A stretch of DNA of 64,000 nucleotides from Chryseobacterium aquaeductus (GTDB lineage: Bacteria > Bacteroidota > Bacteroidia > Flavobacteriales > Weeksellaceae). Where the stretch lies: contig NZ_CAJIMS010000001.1 of assembly GCF_905175375.1 (NCBI RefSeq), positions 3,286,001-3,350,000 on the forward strand, read 5' to 3'. Below, one piece after another: positions 18,511 through 28,000 of this stretch (position 1 is the first letter of the stretch; the number at the start of each line of letters is the position of its first letter). Made by a program: the position numbers and the translations under genes. The notes below the pieces were generated by a model. The model saw only the letters and a program-made list of their open reading frames with translations. It searched no databases and was not told the origin of the DNA.

Positions 18511-18595
18511 GGAGAGATGGCAGAGTGGTCGATTGCGATAGTCTTGAAAACTATTGACTGTAACAGGTCCGGGGGTTCGAATCCCTCTCTCTCCG
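18511..18595 (+). tRNA. tRNA-Ser(UGA)
   Basis: An 85-base class II tRNA. The acceptor arms ggagaga and tctctcc pair, the anticodon stem atagt/actat frames the loop cttgaaa with anticodon TGA (18545-18547), a long variable arm follows, and the T arm reads gggggttcgaatccc. The discriminator is G at 18595. CCA is not encoded. It reads UCN serine codons. Confidence 0.97.
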
Positions 18596-18643
18596 CAGAG
18601 TAGGAAAAGCAAACTTTTCAAAAACGCTCAAAAAGTTCTAAAA

Positions 18644-18676
18644 TTCTGTAATCGAATTGATTACAGGATTTTTTTT
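18644..18676 (+). terminator. Rho-independent terminator of tRNA-Ser
   Basis: ttctgtaatc (18644-18653) pairs with gattacagga (18659-18668), with one G-T pair and a 5-base loop, followed by eight T residues. It ends the tRNA transcript about 50 bases after the mature 3' end. Confidence 0.85.
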
Positions 18677-18702
18677 GCAATTAACTTTTCATTTTTTTTT
18701 AG

Positions 18703-18801
18703 ATGCCTAACAACAAATTAGAGTATGAATGATTTGTATATTTGCGAATCACACCAGATGGTATTTCAAAGAAATATCAACGCAAAGAAAATGGTATGTA
18801 A
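18703..18801 (+). pseudogene. Possible decayed fragment (integrase-like N-terminus?)
   Basis: A plus-strand frame reads MPNNKLEYE, a TGA stop at 18730, then FVYLRITPDGISKKY and a stop at 18799. The words VYLRITPDG recall the arm-binding N-terminal domain of Bacteroidota tyrosine recombinases (typically YLRITVDGKR). It lies directly behind a tRNA gene, a usual integration target, and beside the point where the flavin reductase homology breaks. The fragment is very short, so this is only a suggestion. Confidence 0.25.
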
Positions 18802-19065
18802 ACCGGTTGAAGCAAAGCCTGTTTGCTTAATATTTTCCAAGGTATCTCTTTCAACGGAATCTGGGCGGCAAATAAAGCCCATCAAGGCAGGATTTGCGCC
18901 AATGTGCATTACAGAATTAAAAATAGCCAGATTTGTTTGTCCAATTTTGTTGATGGTTCCGATTAAATTAAGACTTTTAAAACCGCTCAGCGAATTGATC
19001 ATTGCAGTTCTTTTTCTTTCCTCTAAATCGGCTATCTGCTGATTGGTAAAATGTGTTAACATCAA
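18766..19065 (-). pseudogene. Truncated flavin reductase
   Basis: The 99-residue frame matches only the N-terminal third of flavin reductase-like FMN-binding proteins (usually about 200-300 residues): SLSGFKSLNLIGTINK, LAIFNSVMHIGANPALMGFICRP and RDTLENIKQTGF. Similarity stops near residue 84 (about position 18813). The remaining residues (STGLHTIFFALIFL) are unrelated and the frame closes. The FMN-binding and C-terminal parts are missing, so the product is almost certainly inactive. The break lies about 220 bases from tRNA-Ser and suggests deletion or insertion at this site. Confidence 0.75.
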
Positions 19066-19289
19066 TTATTTTGATTTATTTTTTTATTTAAAATATTTTT
19101 AAAAAAGATCTGTCATATTAGTGTTGTGAAGTGTCTCCTATTTATCATTACCTTTTGTTCATTGTTTAACTTCCATAAAAAAATGATATTTCAATTTACA
19201 AGACTTGGTATGTAGAGAACGTAAATTTCTTTTATCAATTTTAAAAAAGAGATCTCAAAAGACAGAATATGGAAATATTAGCTTTCAAA

Positions 19290-20048
19290 CTACGGTTCTT
19301 TTTTTATCATTTGAAAGGAGACATTCACAAAAAGAAATATTGCCGTGATGATGGCCGAAATGTAAACTGTTTGGTTAGAATGCTGGTTCGCTACCGCAAT
19401 AGCAATTAATGCCCAGACAGCCACCAACGCAAATGCGGTCATATTCAGCTTCCAAACCATATACAAATGAATAATTGCTGCAACGGCAAACATCACAATA
19501 GTCCAGATAGTCTCAGAAATTCCAAAGCCAGACCATTGTATTTTTTTCAGATATGCTGCTACATCTGCAATCAAAGCGACAGAGATCCAACCTGAATATA
19601 TGTAAAATGGCAGGCGAAGAAAAATTGCTGTTTTAATATCCGGAGATTCTATCATATCCCGGTTATTTCCTATTATCTTCAGCAAAGAGATAAATAATAG
19701 AACCATAATCGGAATGGTTAGAAAAGTATACTCGTACAACCACGCAAATATCCATAGACTATTTGCAATGCAAGAAATAACAAACCACCATCCAACATTT
19801 AAAATAGTCTTCTTTTTGGCTTCAGTACTTTTTGTAAAAGGTCCATAATAAATTACAAAACCAAGAAGCCCGAGGTAAATAATCCCCCAAATAGAAAAAG
19901 CATATCCTGCAGGAGTAAATAGATTCTGAAATTTGGCTGAAATGGTTGCCATCGTTTCATTATTTAAAATTCCGGTGTTGGAAAGGTAGTTGATGCCAAT
20001 TGTAACAACCAGAGCAACCATATTTAAAATTTGAAATCGTCTTGTCAT
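19290..20048 (-). CDS. TspO/MBR-like membrane protein
   Basis: A 252-residue integral membrane protein with about seven hydrophobic segments. Words such as FTPAGYAFSIWGIIYLGL, aromatic-rich WWFVISCIANSLWIFAW and SGWISVALIAD place it near the TspO/MBR (tryptophan-rich sensory protein) group, extended relative to the 160-residue, five-helix classical members. TspO proteins bind porphyrins and related tetrapyrroles and are linked to stress responses. It is flanked by about 220 bases of AT-rich spacer on each side with no clear regulatory site, so it is likely monocistronic. The function is uncertain. Confidence 0.7.
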   Translation of the reverse strand: MTRRFQILNMVALVVTIGINYLSNTGILNNETMATISAKFQNLFTPAGYAFSIWGIIYLGLLGFVIYYGPFTKSTEAKKKTILNVGWWFVISCIANSLWIFAWLYEYTFLTIPIMVLLFISLLKIIGNNRDMIESPDIKTAIFLRLPFYIYSGWISVALIADVAAYLKKIQWSGFGISETIWTIVMFAVAAIIHLYMVWKLNMTAFALVAVWALIAIAVANQHSNQTVYISAIITAIFLFVNVSFQMIKKEP

Positions 20049-20263
20049 GGTTTATTTTTTAGAAAGATATCTTATGATTTTATTTCTCAGTTAAATTAAT
20101 CAAACTTCATCAAGCTAAGAAACTCTATAAGCAAAGTTTACCATATTAAACTTTATTAAAACATAAAGAATGCACCGATGAATGCACTTTTTTGTGGTAA
20201 ATCACATAAAACTTGTAATTTTAAGGATCATTCAATCATACTCCAGGAAATTAATAGAAATAT

Positions 20264-20911
20264 TTAATGATTATACAACCTTAGTATCTCTACCAATTCA
20301 GGTATGGATCGTATATTAAGCTTCTCAAACAGCCTGTTTTTATAAGTGCTAACCGTAGATGAGTGAAGATTCAATTGATTGGAAAGTTCTTTAAGCGGAA
20401 TACCTTCTGCAAGTTTATTTGCAATCTGTAATTCGCGATCTGAGAGAGATTCTAGAGTTGTTTTTTTTGTCGGACCATTTAATGATTCTGAAAAAATCGC
20501 TTCTTTTACATCGTCACTGATATACCGACCAGTAGTGAGTATCGCATTTAACGCGGTCTCAATTACTGCAGTCGTACTTTGCTTGCTAAGGTATCCGCCA
20601 GCACCCATCTTTAAATAACGCATTGCGTACAAATCTTCATCTTGAGAAGAAAATATGAGAATTTTTAATTGGGGTTTGTGGATCTTGATGTAATCTATTG
20701 CTTCCTGAATAGAACCATTAGGCATATTGACATCCATGATTGCCAAGTCCAGTTCTTCTTTCAAAATTGCTTTATACAGCGATTTAAAATCTTCTACTTC
20801 AGAAATTGTGGCATCGGGTCTGAGCTTTTTAATAGTTTGTATTAAACCCATTCGCACTATCCCGTGATCATCTGCTACAATAATTCGCTCGTTATTTTTT
20901 TTATTGTTCAT
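20264..20911 (-). CDS. LuxR/NarL-type response regulator
   Basis: A 215-residue regulator with an N-terminal receiver (D60 phosphoacceptor in AIMDVNMP, K110 in YLSKQ) and a C-terminal LuxR-type helix-turn-helix (about 150-210: LSDRELQIANKLAEG, KELSNQLNLHSSTVSTYKNR). It should bind DNA when phosphorylated. It starts 3 bases after the stop of the adjacent kinase gene. The three-gene sensor block is transcribed in the same direction as, and directly downstream of, the fibre locus at 23746-30888, so the fibre genes are likely targets. Confidence 0.93.
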   Translation of the reverse strand: MNNKKNNERIIVADDHGIVRMGLIQTIKKLRPDATISEVEDFKSLYKAILKEELDLAIMDVNMPNGSIQEAIDYIKIHKPQLKILIFSSQDEDLYAMRYLKMGAGGYLSKQSTTAVIETALNAILTTGRYISDDVKEAIFSESLNGPTKKTTLESLSDRELQIANKLAEGIPLKELSNQLNLHSSTVSTYKNRLFEKLNIRSIPELVEILRLYNH

Positions 20912-20914
20912 TCT

Positions 20915-21664
20915 TTAAATTTTTGGTAAAAAGATAGAAACTGTAGTACCTTTATTTTCAGAGGAAACGATTTTTATGTTTCCATGCAGCAAGGATACAA
21001 AATTTTTAACAATTTTTAAACTTAATCCTGCTCCTATCTCACCTGCTGTACCATTGAAAACTGAATTGCCATAATTAAAAATTTCGTGTAAATGCTTTTC
21101 ACTAATTCCCGTACCGAAGTCGACCACGGAAACTATATCCTCATTATTTTCTGTAAAGTATTGGAAGTAAATATCTTGCCCCGGCAAAGAATATTTAACT
21201 GCATTATTAAGAATTTTGTCTAAAATATAGTCTAGCAAGATGCGATCGGTCTGGATGAATGAATTTTTATCTCCTTTAAAATGAAAGTTAATATTTTTCT
21301 TTTTTAATCTGACAGCATAGTTTTCTTCTAACCTTTGAAATAGATCAAATACCATGATTTTCACAGATTTAACCTCAAAGTTTCCATATTGCGTTTTTAA
21401 CCAGGCGGTGCTGTCCTGAACGGTTTGCAAATTTTTTTGAGCATCACTTTTCACTTGTGGCAACAACTTGAAAAAATCTTCCTCACCTATTGTTTTTTGC
21501 TCCACCGCTTCTGTAAGCATGAGAAAATTCCCGAATATTTCTTTTGAATCATGAGCCAATATCGAAATCAATCCGTTCTTAAAATTGATTTCTTGTTCAA
21601 GTCTTTCTATTTTTAATTGCAGTTCGTCGATTTGGTCATTCATAAATTTATTATCAATGTGCAA
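20915..21664 (-). CDS. Soluble sensor histidine kinase
   Basis: A 249-residue cytoplasmic kinase: a short coiled coil (1-32), an atypical phosphoacceptor region with H38 in SILAHDSKEIFG, and an HATPase domain with DKILNNAVKYS (N box), VDFGTGI and AGLSLKIV. It has no sensor domain or membrane segment. An alternative ATG seven codons in (21643) is possible. It lies 10 bases after the hybrid kinase gene and 3 bases before the LuxR-type regulator, whose direct phosphodonor it probably is. Confidence 0.88.
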   Translation of the reverse strand: MHIDNKFMNDQIDELQLKIERLEQEINFKNGLISILAHDSKEIFGNFLMLTEAVEQKTIGEEDFFKLLPQVKSDAQKNLQTVQDSTAWLKTQYGNFEVKSVKIMVFDLFQRLEENYAVRLKKKNINFHFKGDKNSFIQTDRILLDYILDKILNNAVKYSLPGQDIYFQYFTENNEDIVSVVDFGTGISEKHLHEIFNYGNSVFNGTAGEIGAGLSLKIVKNFVSLLHGNIKIVSSENKGTTVSIFLPKI

Positions 21665-21674
21665 AGGTATCTAA

Positions 21675-23720
21675 TTATTTCCCCTTCATTTCTATTCCTG
21701 ACCATTTTTTAATCATATCAGAAAGAGTTTTTTTTAATAAAGGTTTGGTTAAAAAGTCAGACATTCCGGCTTGAAAACATTTTTCTTTTTCTCCGGGAAG
21801 ACTTCCAGCCGTTAACGCAATTATAGGAATTTCAATATTGCTTTCCATTGCTCTTATCTTTCGAGTGGCTTCAATACCATTGAGATGCGGCATTTGAATG
21901 TCCATTAAAATAAGATCAGGACTTTCTTTGTGATATTTTTCTACTGCTTCAGCTCCATCTTTTGCATCAATGATCAAAGCTTGAGGAAGAATGTCCTTTA
22001 GATAAGTTTTGGTAAGAAGCAAGTTGATAGCATTATCTTCAGCAATTAAGATTTTTATATCGTGTTTACTACCTTCCGTTGCGACATTTTTTATTTTATC
22101 TGATTTTTTATTTTCAGAATTCTTTAAGGTGGATAAAACCTGATACATCTGTTTCATTCGAATCGGTTTTACAAGCCTGTTTTTTATTTCCAATTCGTCA
22201 CATGCATTCTGTAAATTGCTGTCATCGGATGAACTGTACAAAACAATGTAAGGTGCTGCATGACTAGTGTCCGGAAAAATATTTCTCATTTTTCTGATAG
22301 TTTCAATTCCATCCATAATCGGCATGTGATAATCCATAATAATCACATCAAATTGTGGCTTGTCCATTATTAAAAGTAAAGCTTTCAGCCCACTATCGCA
22401 TTCCTCAACTTCAATATTTTTTCTTTCCAGCATCCTTTTAAGAATCTTTCGATTATTTTCATTATCGTCCACAATCAAAACTTTCTTAATATCGGTTAAG
22501 CTTAAATCATATTCCTCTTCCTGAGTATCAAATTGAATATCAAAGAAAAAATCGCTACCTTTTCCTTGTTCACTTTCTAATTCTATGGTACTTCCTGCAA
22601 GTGCTAAGATTTGGTTCGAAATCATCAATCCTAGACCGGTGCCTCCATATCTTTTAGTAATACTGCAATCTTCCTGGGAAAACGCATTGAAAATTTCTGT
22701 CTGTTTATCCTTATCAATTCCGATACCTGTATCGCGCACCCCAAATCGGATGAGTTTTTTTCCTTCTCCTAAATCATTTAAAACTTTAACATATAACACA
22801 ATTTCGCCTGCTTCGGTAAATTTTAAAGCATTGCTCAATAGGTTAACGAAAACCTGTTTTAAGCGCATCGCATCTGTCCAGATGTATGTTGGGATGGCAT
22901 CATCAATATCAATGAGCATTTCTAAGCGCTTTTTATTATTGTTAAAAGAAACAATATTGAAAGCTTCTGAAACCAGTTCCTCAATTTCTACTTTATCAAG
23001 GTTTAACTGAAGTTTTTGCTTCTCTAATTTTGAAAAATCCAAAATATCGTTGACTATGCTGTACAGGGACACTCCGGATTGGTTGATAATATCCAGATAA
23101 TGCCTTTGCGTTTCGTCTAAGTTGGTTTCCAAAAGTAGCTCTGTAAAACCGATAATCCCATTTAACGGAGTCCTGATCTCATGACTCATATTGGCTACGA
23201 ACTCCGATTTCAGAACATAAGCTTTTTCTGCTGATTCTTTTGCGGCAAAGATTTCATTCTCCATCATTATTCTTTCGGTCATATCCACGGCATTACACAA
23301 ATACCATTTTGACGCCTGGTACAAGATCTTATTGACGATCTCTTTCTCTGATTTATCTAAATTTTTATTTTCCCTGTCAAATAAATTTAAGTGAGCAACA
23401 AGATTGTCCCCAAGATCCGGGATGGAAAAACTTCTATGAAATTTAAATTCCGTGCTTTTAAACTCATAAACTGAAGTCTCATTATCCAAAAGAAAGTGAG
23501 GATTCTGAGGATAAATCTGATTGAGGGTCGCATCACTTGAAGCAATAATATAAACTTTCTCTTCTGAGGTAATACTCATGGTGCAAAGCTCATTATTAGT
23601 CATCTTAGCAGCAGCAAACACAAGAAAATCAAAAACATCGGTATATTTTTTTTCGAATGCTTTCAATTTATCAATATCGTTCTGATCCAGAGAATGATTA
23701 TTGCTATTAAAGTGGTTCAT
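21675..23720 (-). CDS. Hybrid histidine kinase with two receivers
   Basis: A 681-residue cytoplasmic hybrid kinase: an N-terminal sensor-like region of unknown fold (1-145), coiled coil, HisKA with H180 in ANMSHEIRTP, HATPase (about 285-400, with DTGIGI and GGTGLGL), receiver 1 (D463 in IMDYHMP) and receiver 2 (D607 in LMDIQMP). No membrane segment is visible. It is 25 bases downstream of the putative fibre tip gene (stop at 23746), so it may be co-transcribed with the fibre operon. That is unusual and suggests feedback sensing of fibre production. Confidence 0.9.
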   Translation of the reverse strand: MNHFNSNNHSLDQNDIDKLKAFEKKYTDVFDFLVFAAAKMTNNELCTMSITSEEKVYIIASSDATLNQIYPQNPHFLLDNETSVYEFKSTEFKFHRSFSIPDLGDNLVAHLNLFDRENKNLDKSEKEIVNKILYQASKWYLCNAVDMTERIMMENEIFAAKESAEKAYVLKSEFVANMSHEIRTPLNGIIGFTELLLETNLDETQRHYLDIINQSGVSLYSIVNDILDFSKLEKQKLQLNLDKVEIEELVSEAFNIVSFNNNKKRLEMLIDIDDAIPTYIWTDAMRLKQVFVNLLSNALKFTEAGEIVLYVKVLNDLGEGKKLIRFGVRDTGIGIDKDKQTEIFNAFSQEDCSITKRYGGTGLGLMISNQILALAGSTIELESEQGKGSDFFFDIQFDTQEEEYDLSLTDIKKVLIVDDNENNRKILKRMLERKNIEVEECDSGLKALLLIMDKPQFDVIIMDYHMPIMDGIETIRKMRNIFPDTSHAAPYIVLYSSSDDSNLQNACDELEIKNRLVKPIRMKQMYQVLSTLKNSENKKSDKIKNVATEGSKHDIKILIAEDNAINLLLTKTYLKDILPQALIIDAKDGAEAVEKYHKESPDLILMDIQMPHLNGIEATRKIRAMESNIEIPIIALTAGSLPGEKEKCFQAGMSDFLTKPLLKKTLSDMIKKWSGIEMKGK

Positions 23721-23745
23721 GATAAAGAGTTATAAAAAAGTATTA

Positions 23746-25176
23746 TTAGATTGCCGTAAAGCTATAATAGACATTGATAGAGTACGTACTATTCTCCTTC
23801 CCTACTAAACTTTGGGCATCCGCAGGAGATACGGTATATCTTACGTTTAGCTGCCTATCCAAAATCGGTGTTCCGTTAAAGAGTATTTTTTGGGGAGTTT
23901 TGGATAAAGGAGCATTTACAGAACTTCCATCGATGCCAATTTGTAATATGTTGGAATTGATATTGGTCTGGAGGCCGCCTTTTTTGAAATAATTTTCGTC
24001 TGATTTTACATACAGTTCAAAACTTTCGTTATTGGATAATATAATTTGGTTTGGAATTATTTGTGTCTGACCATTGGCATAAAGGGCTGCTGTATTAAAA
24101 TTGAAGTTTACATTTCTCCCGGAGCTGGGGATAGTGATCTCCGACCGAGGAAGCACTTTTAACTGAACAGCAGTATTTTGAAGACTGTTAATTGAATTAT
24201 CTGTACTTCTGGCATTGAGGTTCAATTCAAATGTATAAGTTCCGGCTTCAAAAAAATAGTTCTTAAAATCATCCGCAGATACGTAAAGTTCTGGATTGAA
24301 GCTGTTTCTGTTTCCTGCTACAACACTTAAATTACTAGCGGAAAAATTCTGAAAATTGGCTGATAAAGCTTTGGTCGTAAGAGCAGGTCCATTGCTGCCT
24401 AATTTAATGCTGCCTATATTCCTGGTCGCCGGAACACCTTTAGAAGACGTGAATTGAACAGTATTGGAAGCAGCTTTTGCCCAAAAATTAAAATCGACCG
24501 TATGCGCAATTTCCGTATTTCCTAAATCCCATACCCGTGTGCTTGTACTGCGATAGTCATTCAAGGAAGATATTTCTATATATTTTGTTAAAGAGGTTGT
24601 GACCCATCGTATAGATGGAGAAATGACCAAAATTGTTTTAAAATTACGTGGTGTGAAGTCATTATAGTTCTGAGTGATATCCATGGAGTAATTCCCTGCT
24701 CTGAATGCATTGGCAGTAAATTGTGAGGCAGGAATTTTAAATATAAAATTGATATTTCCGCGGTTGAATCCTCCCCCAAAACTGGTGGATGGCGGTTCGA
24801 ACCATTTTACAGAACTTGTACTGAAGAACTGAAAACCTGGTAAAGAACCCGAAAATCCTACAGATGGCAACTGACCTCCCATACTTTCTAACTGCCAAAG
24901 AAGAACAGAACTGGGTAAAGTTAGTAATGAAGAAGAGTGGGTAAAAGTTGGTCCGGACGTAGAGGTAAAAGTTGGAGCTACCGGTCCAAATCCAAAAAAG
25001 CCATAATCCCAGTTTGTCCGGTTGGTGTTCATTATTCTGATGGGTACTGAAGTAAACTCAGTCCTGTTAAAAATATTATTTTCAGGGATAGACAGGTAAA
25101 CGTCCTGAGCTTTCATGACTTGTGATCCGAAGCACAAGGTTAAAATTCCTATTAAAAAAAAACGCATCGTTTTCAT
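23746..25176 (-). CDS. Secreted protein of fibre locus, possible tip adhesin
   Basis: A 476-residue protein with a signal peptide (MKTMRFFLIGILTLCFGSQV) and no membrane anchor. It is predicted to be all-beta and rich in Ser, Thr and Asn. I do not recognise the family. It carries no T9SS sorting domain. It lies 10 bases after the usher-like gene. In chaperone-usher operons a large all-beta secreted protein after the usher is usually the tip adhesin, and the last 130 residues (from about 340) could be a pilin-like domain. That role is inferred from position only. Confidence 0.55.
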   Translation of the reverse strand: MKTMRFFLIGILTLCFGSQVMKAQDVYLSIPENNIFNRTEFTSVPIRIMNTNRTNWDYGFFGFGPVAPTFTSTSGPTFTHSSSLLTLPSSVLLWQLESMGGQLPSVGFSGSLPGFQFFSTSSVKWFEPPSTSFGGGFNRGNINFIFKIPASQFTANAFRAGNYSMDITQNYNDFTPRNFKTILVISPSIRWVTTSLTKYIEISSLNDYRSTSTRVWDLGNTEIAHTVDFNFWAKAASNTVQFTSSKGVPATRNIGSIKLGSNGPALTTKALSANFQNFSASNLSVVAGNRNSFNPELYVSADDFKNYFFEAGTYTFELNLNARSTDNSINSLQNTAVQLKVLPRSEITIPSSGRNVNFNFNTAALYANGQTQIIPNQIILSNNESFELYVKSDENYFKKGGLQTNINSNILQIGIDGSSVNAPLSKTPQKILFNGTPILDRQLNVRYTVSPADAQSLVGKENSTYSINVYYSFTAI

Positions 25177-25186
25177 ACCTCTAAAT

Positions 25187-27991
25187 TTAAAACTTTTTCA
25201 CCTTAATGGTTGTGTCTTTCTTCTTATATTCAAAAATAACAGTCGCTGAATAACCTTCTTTTGTGACCTGAATAGTTTGGCTGGGTTGTGTATAGCTGTA
25301 TTTGTCATTTTCAATATAGAGTTCGTATTTTCCATCTTTCAAGAAAAACTCAAACTCATTTTTTTGGTTAACCACGGCGGTAGAGATTGCGCCATCTTCG
25401 CTTTTTGCATACACGATTATACCGGTTACATCGGTCTCCAAAACATCATAGGCTTGTTTGATCTCTGTTAATTTCCCACTTATCCTGATGTTTTTTACCA
25501 AGCCTACTTTTCGGTTGATATTGCTATCAACCATCATTACAGGATCCATCATCAATCGGGCACCTGCACTTTCGTTCACCTTCAGTGTGTAAATACCTTC
25601 AGGCACATTTTGAAAAATTACTTTTCCATTCTTATCCGTCATCGCGACATAATTATCCAGTTTTACAATTTCATTTGCAAATACCGGTTCGCCTGAATCC
25701 GGAAGTCCATTAAAATTTTTGTCTTCAAAGAACTGGAACGTCACTTTATGATTTCCCAAAGCTGTGGCTGCGGTAAAATATTTTTTAATCCCGACTCTGA
25801 ACTGGTAATAACTGCCACTGCCTGCGTATTCAGCCGTAGATTTATACCCGGAAAGATTAAAAAAACCTGTGCCCGACCATGAAGGCGAAATCTTATATTC
25901 CAGATTACCGGTGACATTGGTATTTAAATTTCTATAAAGTTCAGAATAGAAAGTTCCGGCAGAGAAAGATCCAATCAGATTATTATTAAACATCTGCAAA
26001 TTATACGATGCGTATAAATTGTAGTTGGCAAAATTACGATCTGAGTTGTAATAAGAATTTAAATCAAAAACATTTGTTGCGTTCCATTGGGCTGTTCCGT
26101 TGAGTGAAAATGATTTATATCTGTAAGATAAAGTTGTTTTCAAACTGTTAAACCAATCTGTTTTATTGTCCTCCTTTGAATAAGAATATTCTGCTGTCAA
26201 ATTTAATCCGTGGGAGCCCATTATTGTGCTGATGTTGGCCTCTAGTCGGTAAGAAAAAAGTTCGTGTGATGTTTGAAAATTAGCTGTTTTTTGTTTTTCA
26301 ATCTTAGGAGAAACCAGAAAATTCCAATTCTTTGCAGAAAACTGATACCCTGATGCCAGCGCTTCCGTACTATTAAAATAATAACGCAAATTAGCGGTTG
26401 TCTCGGGTTGGATTGGCGAACTCTGAAAACTGAGGAACTCCGGATCCACCTGCGAATTCTGATATTGTATAAATGCACGCTGAGAATCAGAAAATTGGCG
26501 ACTGATTCGTTGATTTGAGAAAAAAGATCCTCTTTTGATCCCTGCATAACTTTTGGTAGCAAAGGAATTAAGAGATTGTATATCCCACATTCCTATCTTT
26601 CCCTCATAATTGGCTCCCATTAAGGCTCCTGCACTTTCATCTTTGTTCGAAAGCCCCTTTTCATGGCTCAAACCTACCTCCGTTCGGATTGTGTGTTTAG
26701 CGTTAATTAAAAATGATGTTACCGCGTTCGCCAGCTGAGTATCTACGTTTAAACGCGGATCATGATCGAATATATAAGACACTTTTCCATTGAAAGATTT
26801 TGCATTCCCAAAACCATATTTTGCACCCAGTAAAGTAGATCCTTGTACTTGTTGGAAATAAGTACTGTAAAGATTATAATTATTTTCCAGTGCAAGAATT
26901 TCAATCTGCTCATTGTTACCAAATGCAGTAGAAAATTTCGCACCTCTTCCGAAAACCGGGTATTCGTAATCACTGCTGTTAATATTACCCAATCGTAATT
27001 TAGTGTTTTTTCTCTCTAGTTCCAGCCAAGTATCATAGAGATTATAAAGGCCGCCTTCAGAAAAGTAATCTGTACCGATATTGAAGCGCGATTTCACATT
27101 TTCTGTCAATCGAAACGCCGTGTTTCCTCTTAATTGAATAAAATTGAAACCTGAACTGTTTTCGTTATAGCTCATTTCCGCAAAATTGCTTCCGCTCACC
27201 GATTCGGGTCCTCTGCCAATTTGTCTGTTGTTTGATAAAATTAGTAAGCGAAGAGTGTTACTTCCCACAACTTCATTATTAATCAAATCTGTGGCGATTG
27301 CATTGATATTAAATTCCGGAAAAAGCGTATTTTGTTTTCTGATCACAATTTTGATCTCGACTGTTTGTTTTTCTAAACCTTCCAGAGAAACAGTCTGTTG
27401 TTTTGGCATCATTTCCAAGCCATCAGGAATAGATTGCAAATCGATTTTCACAGTTCTTCTACTGTAGCCTTGGTTTTCTATAATCAATAGAATTGAAGAT
27501 TCTGGCGTAGCCGGATTAATGAAATTTTCGTAAGCCTCCGTATAGATTGCGATATTTTTGTTCTCATCTTTTTCAACGAAAAACGAAGCATTTTGAGTTT
27601 TCGTGACTGTTGAGGTGATGTATGAAACCTGGAATTTAATCTCATTGGATTTTAGTTTCATAAAATCCACATTGGCGATCAGTTTTACAGGAAGATTTTT
27701 AGACTGACCGGCTTCTAACGTAAAGGCATTTTTAGGATAGAAAAGCATTCCGGGATAATTTTCCTGAGGCATGATATTCTGAATGGTAATCGTCTCAGAA
27801 CTTTTATTCTCAATAATCAGGAAATTAGTAAATGTAGAACCTTTTTCTACAGCTACATTGTCATTTTCAAAATAGATATTGATATCCTTCTTTTCCTGTG
27901 CAGATGCAAATGAGAAGTGCAGAAGAACAAATGCAAAAAGTACGATTGTTCTTCTTAGGATTAATATCGATATTCCATTCTGTGGTTTCAA
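25187..27991 (-). CDS. Usher-like outer-membrane beta-barrel protein
   Basis: A 934-residue outer-membrane protein. After a signal peptide (about 1-31) come two Ig-like periplasmic domains (about 32-250), a long region of alternating amphipathic strands (about 270-770) expected to form a large barrel, and C-terminal beta-sandwich domains. These include an FFEDKNFNGLPDSGE loop followed by GKVIFQNVPEGIYTLKV, as in ushers and carboxypeptidase-regulatory domains. It lies between a PapD-like chaperone and a putative tip protein, which is the normal position of an usher. Canonical usher motifs are not evident to me, so it is either a very divergent usher or an analogous secretion barrel. Confidence 0.6.
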   Translation of the reverse strand: MKPQNGISILILRRTIVLFAFVLLHFSFASAQEKKDINIYFENDNVAVEKGSTFTNFLIIENKSSETITIQNIMPQENYPGMLFYPKNAFTLEAGQSKNLPVKLIANVDFMKLKSNEIKFQVSYITSTVTKTQNASFFVEKDENKNIAIYTEAYENFINPATPESSILLIIENQGYSRRTVKIDLQSIPDGLEMMPKQQTVSLEGLEKQTVEIKIVIRKQNTLFPEFNINAIATDLINNEVVGSNTLRLLILSNNRQIGRGPESVSGSNFAEMSYNENSSGFNFIQLRGNTAFRLTENVKSRFNIGTDYFSEGGLYNLYDTWLELERKNTKLRLGNINSSDYEYPVFGRGAKFSTAFGNNEQIEILALENNYNLYSTYFQQVQGSTLLGAKYGFGNAKSFNGKVSYIFDHDPRLNVDTQLANAVTSFLINAKHTIRTEVGLSHEKGLSNKDESAGALMGANYEGKIGMWDIQSLNSFATKSYAGIKRGSFFSNQRISRQFSDSQRAFIQYQNSQVDPEFLSFQSSPIQPETTANLRYYFNSTEALASGYQFSAKNWNFLVSPKIEKQKTANFQTSHELFSYRLEANISTIMGSHGLNLTAEYSYSKEDNKTDWFNSLKTTLSYRYKSFSLNGTAQWNATNVFDLNSYYNSDRNFANYNLYASYNLQMFNNNLIGSFSAGTFYSELYRNLNTNVTGNLEYKISPSWSGTGFFNLSGYKSTAEYAGSGSYYQFRVGIKKYFTAATALGNHKVTFQFFEDKNFNGLPDSGEPVFANEIVKLDNYVAMTDKNGKVIFQNVPEGIYTLKVNESAGARLMMDPVMMVDSNINRKVGLVKNIRISGKLTEIKQAYDVLETDVTGIIVYAKSEDGAISTAVVNQKNEFEFFLKDGKYELYIENDKYSYTQPSQTIQVTKEGYSATVIFEYKKKDTTIKVKKF

Positions 27992-28000
27992 GACTTAATT

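Noticed and set aside
18412..18621. Minus-strand open frame containing GERGIRTPG
   Set aside because: It is antisense to the tRNA-Ser gene; this phrase is a well-known false protein read from tRNA sequence.
18725..19042. Plus-strand open frame of 105 codons
   Set aside because: It is the opposite-strand shadow of the truncated flavin reductase, with no family resemblance.
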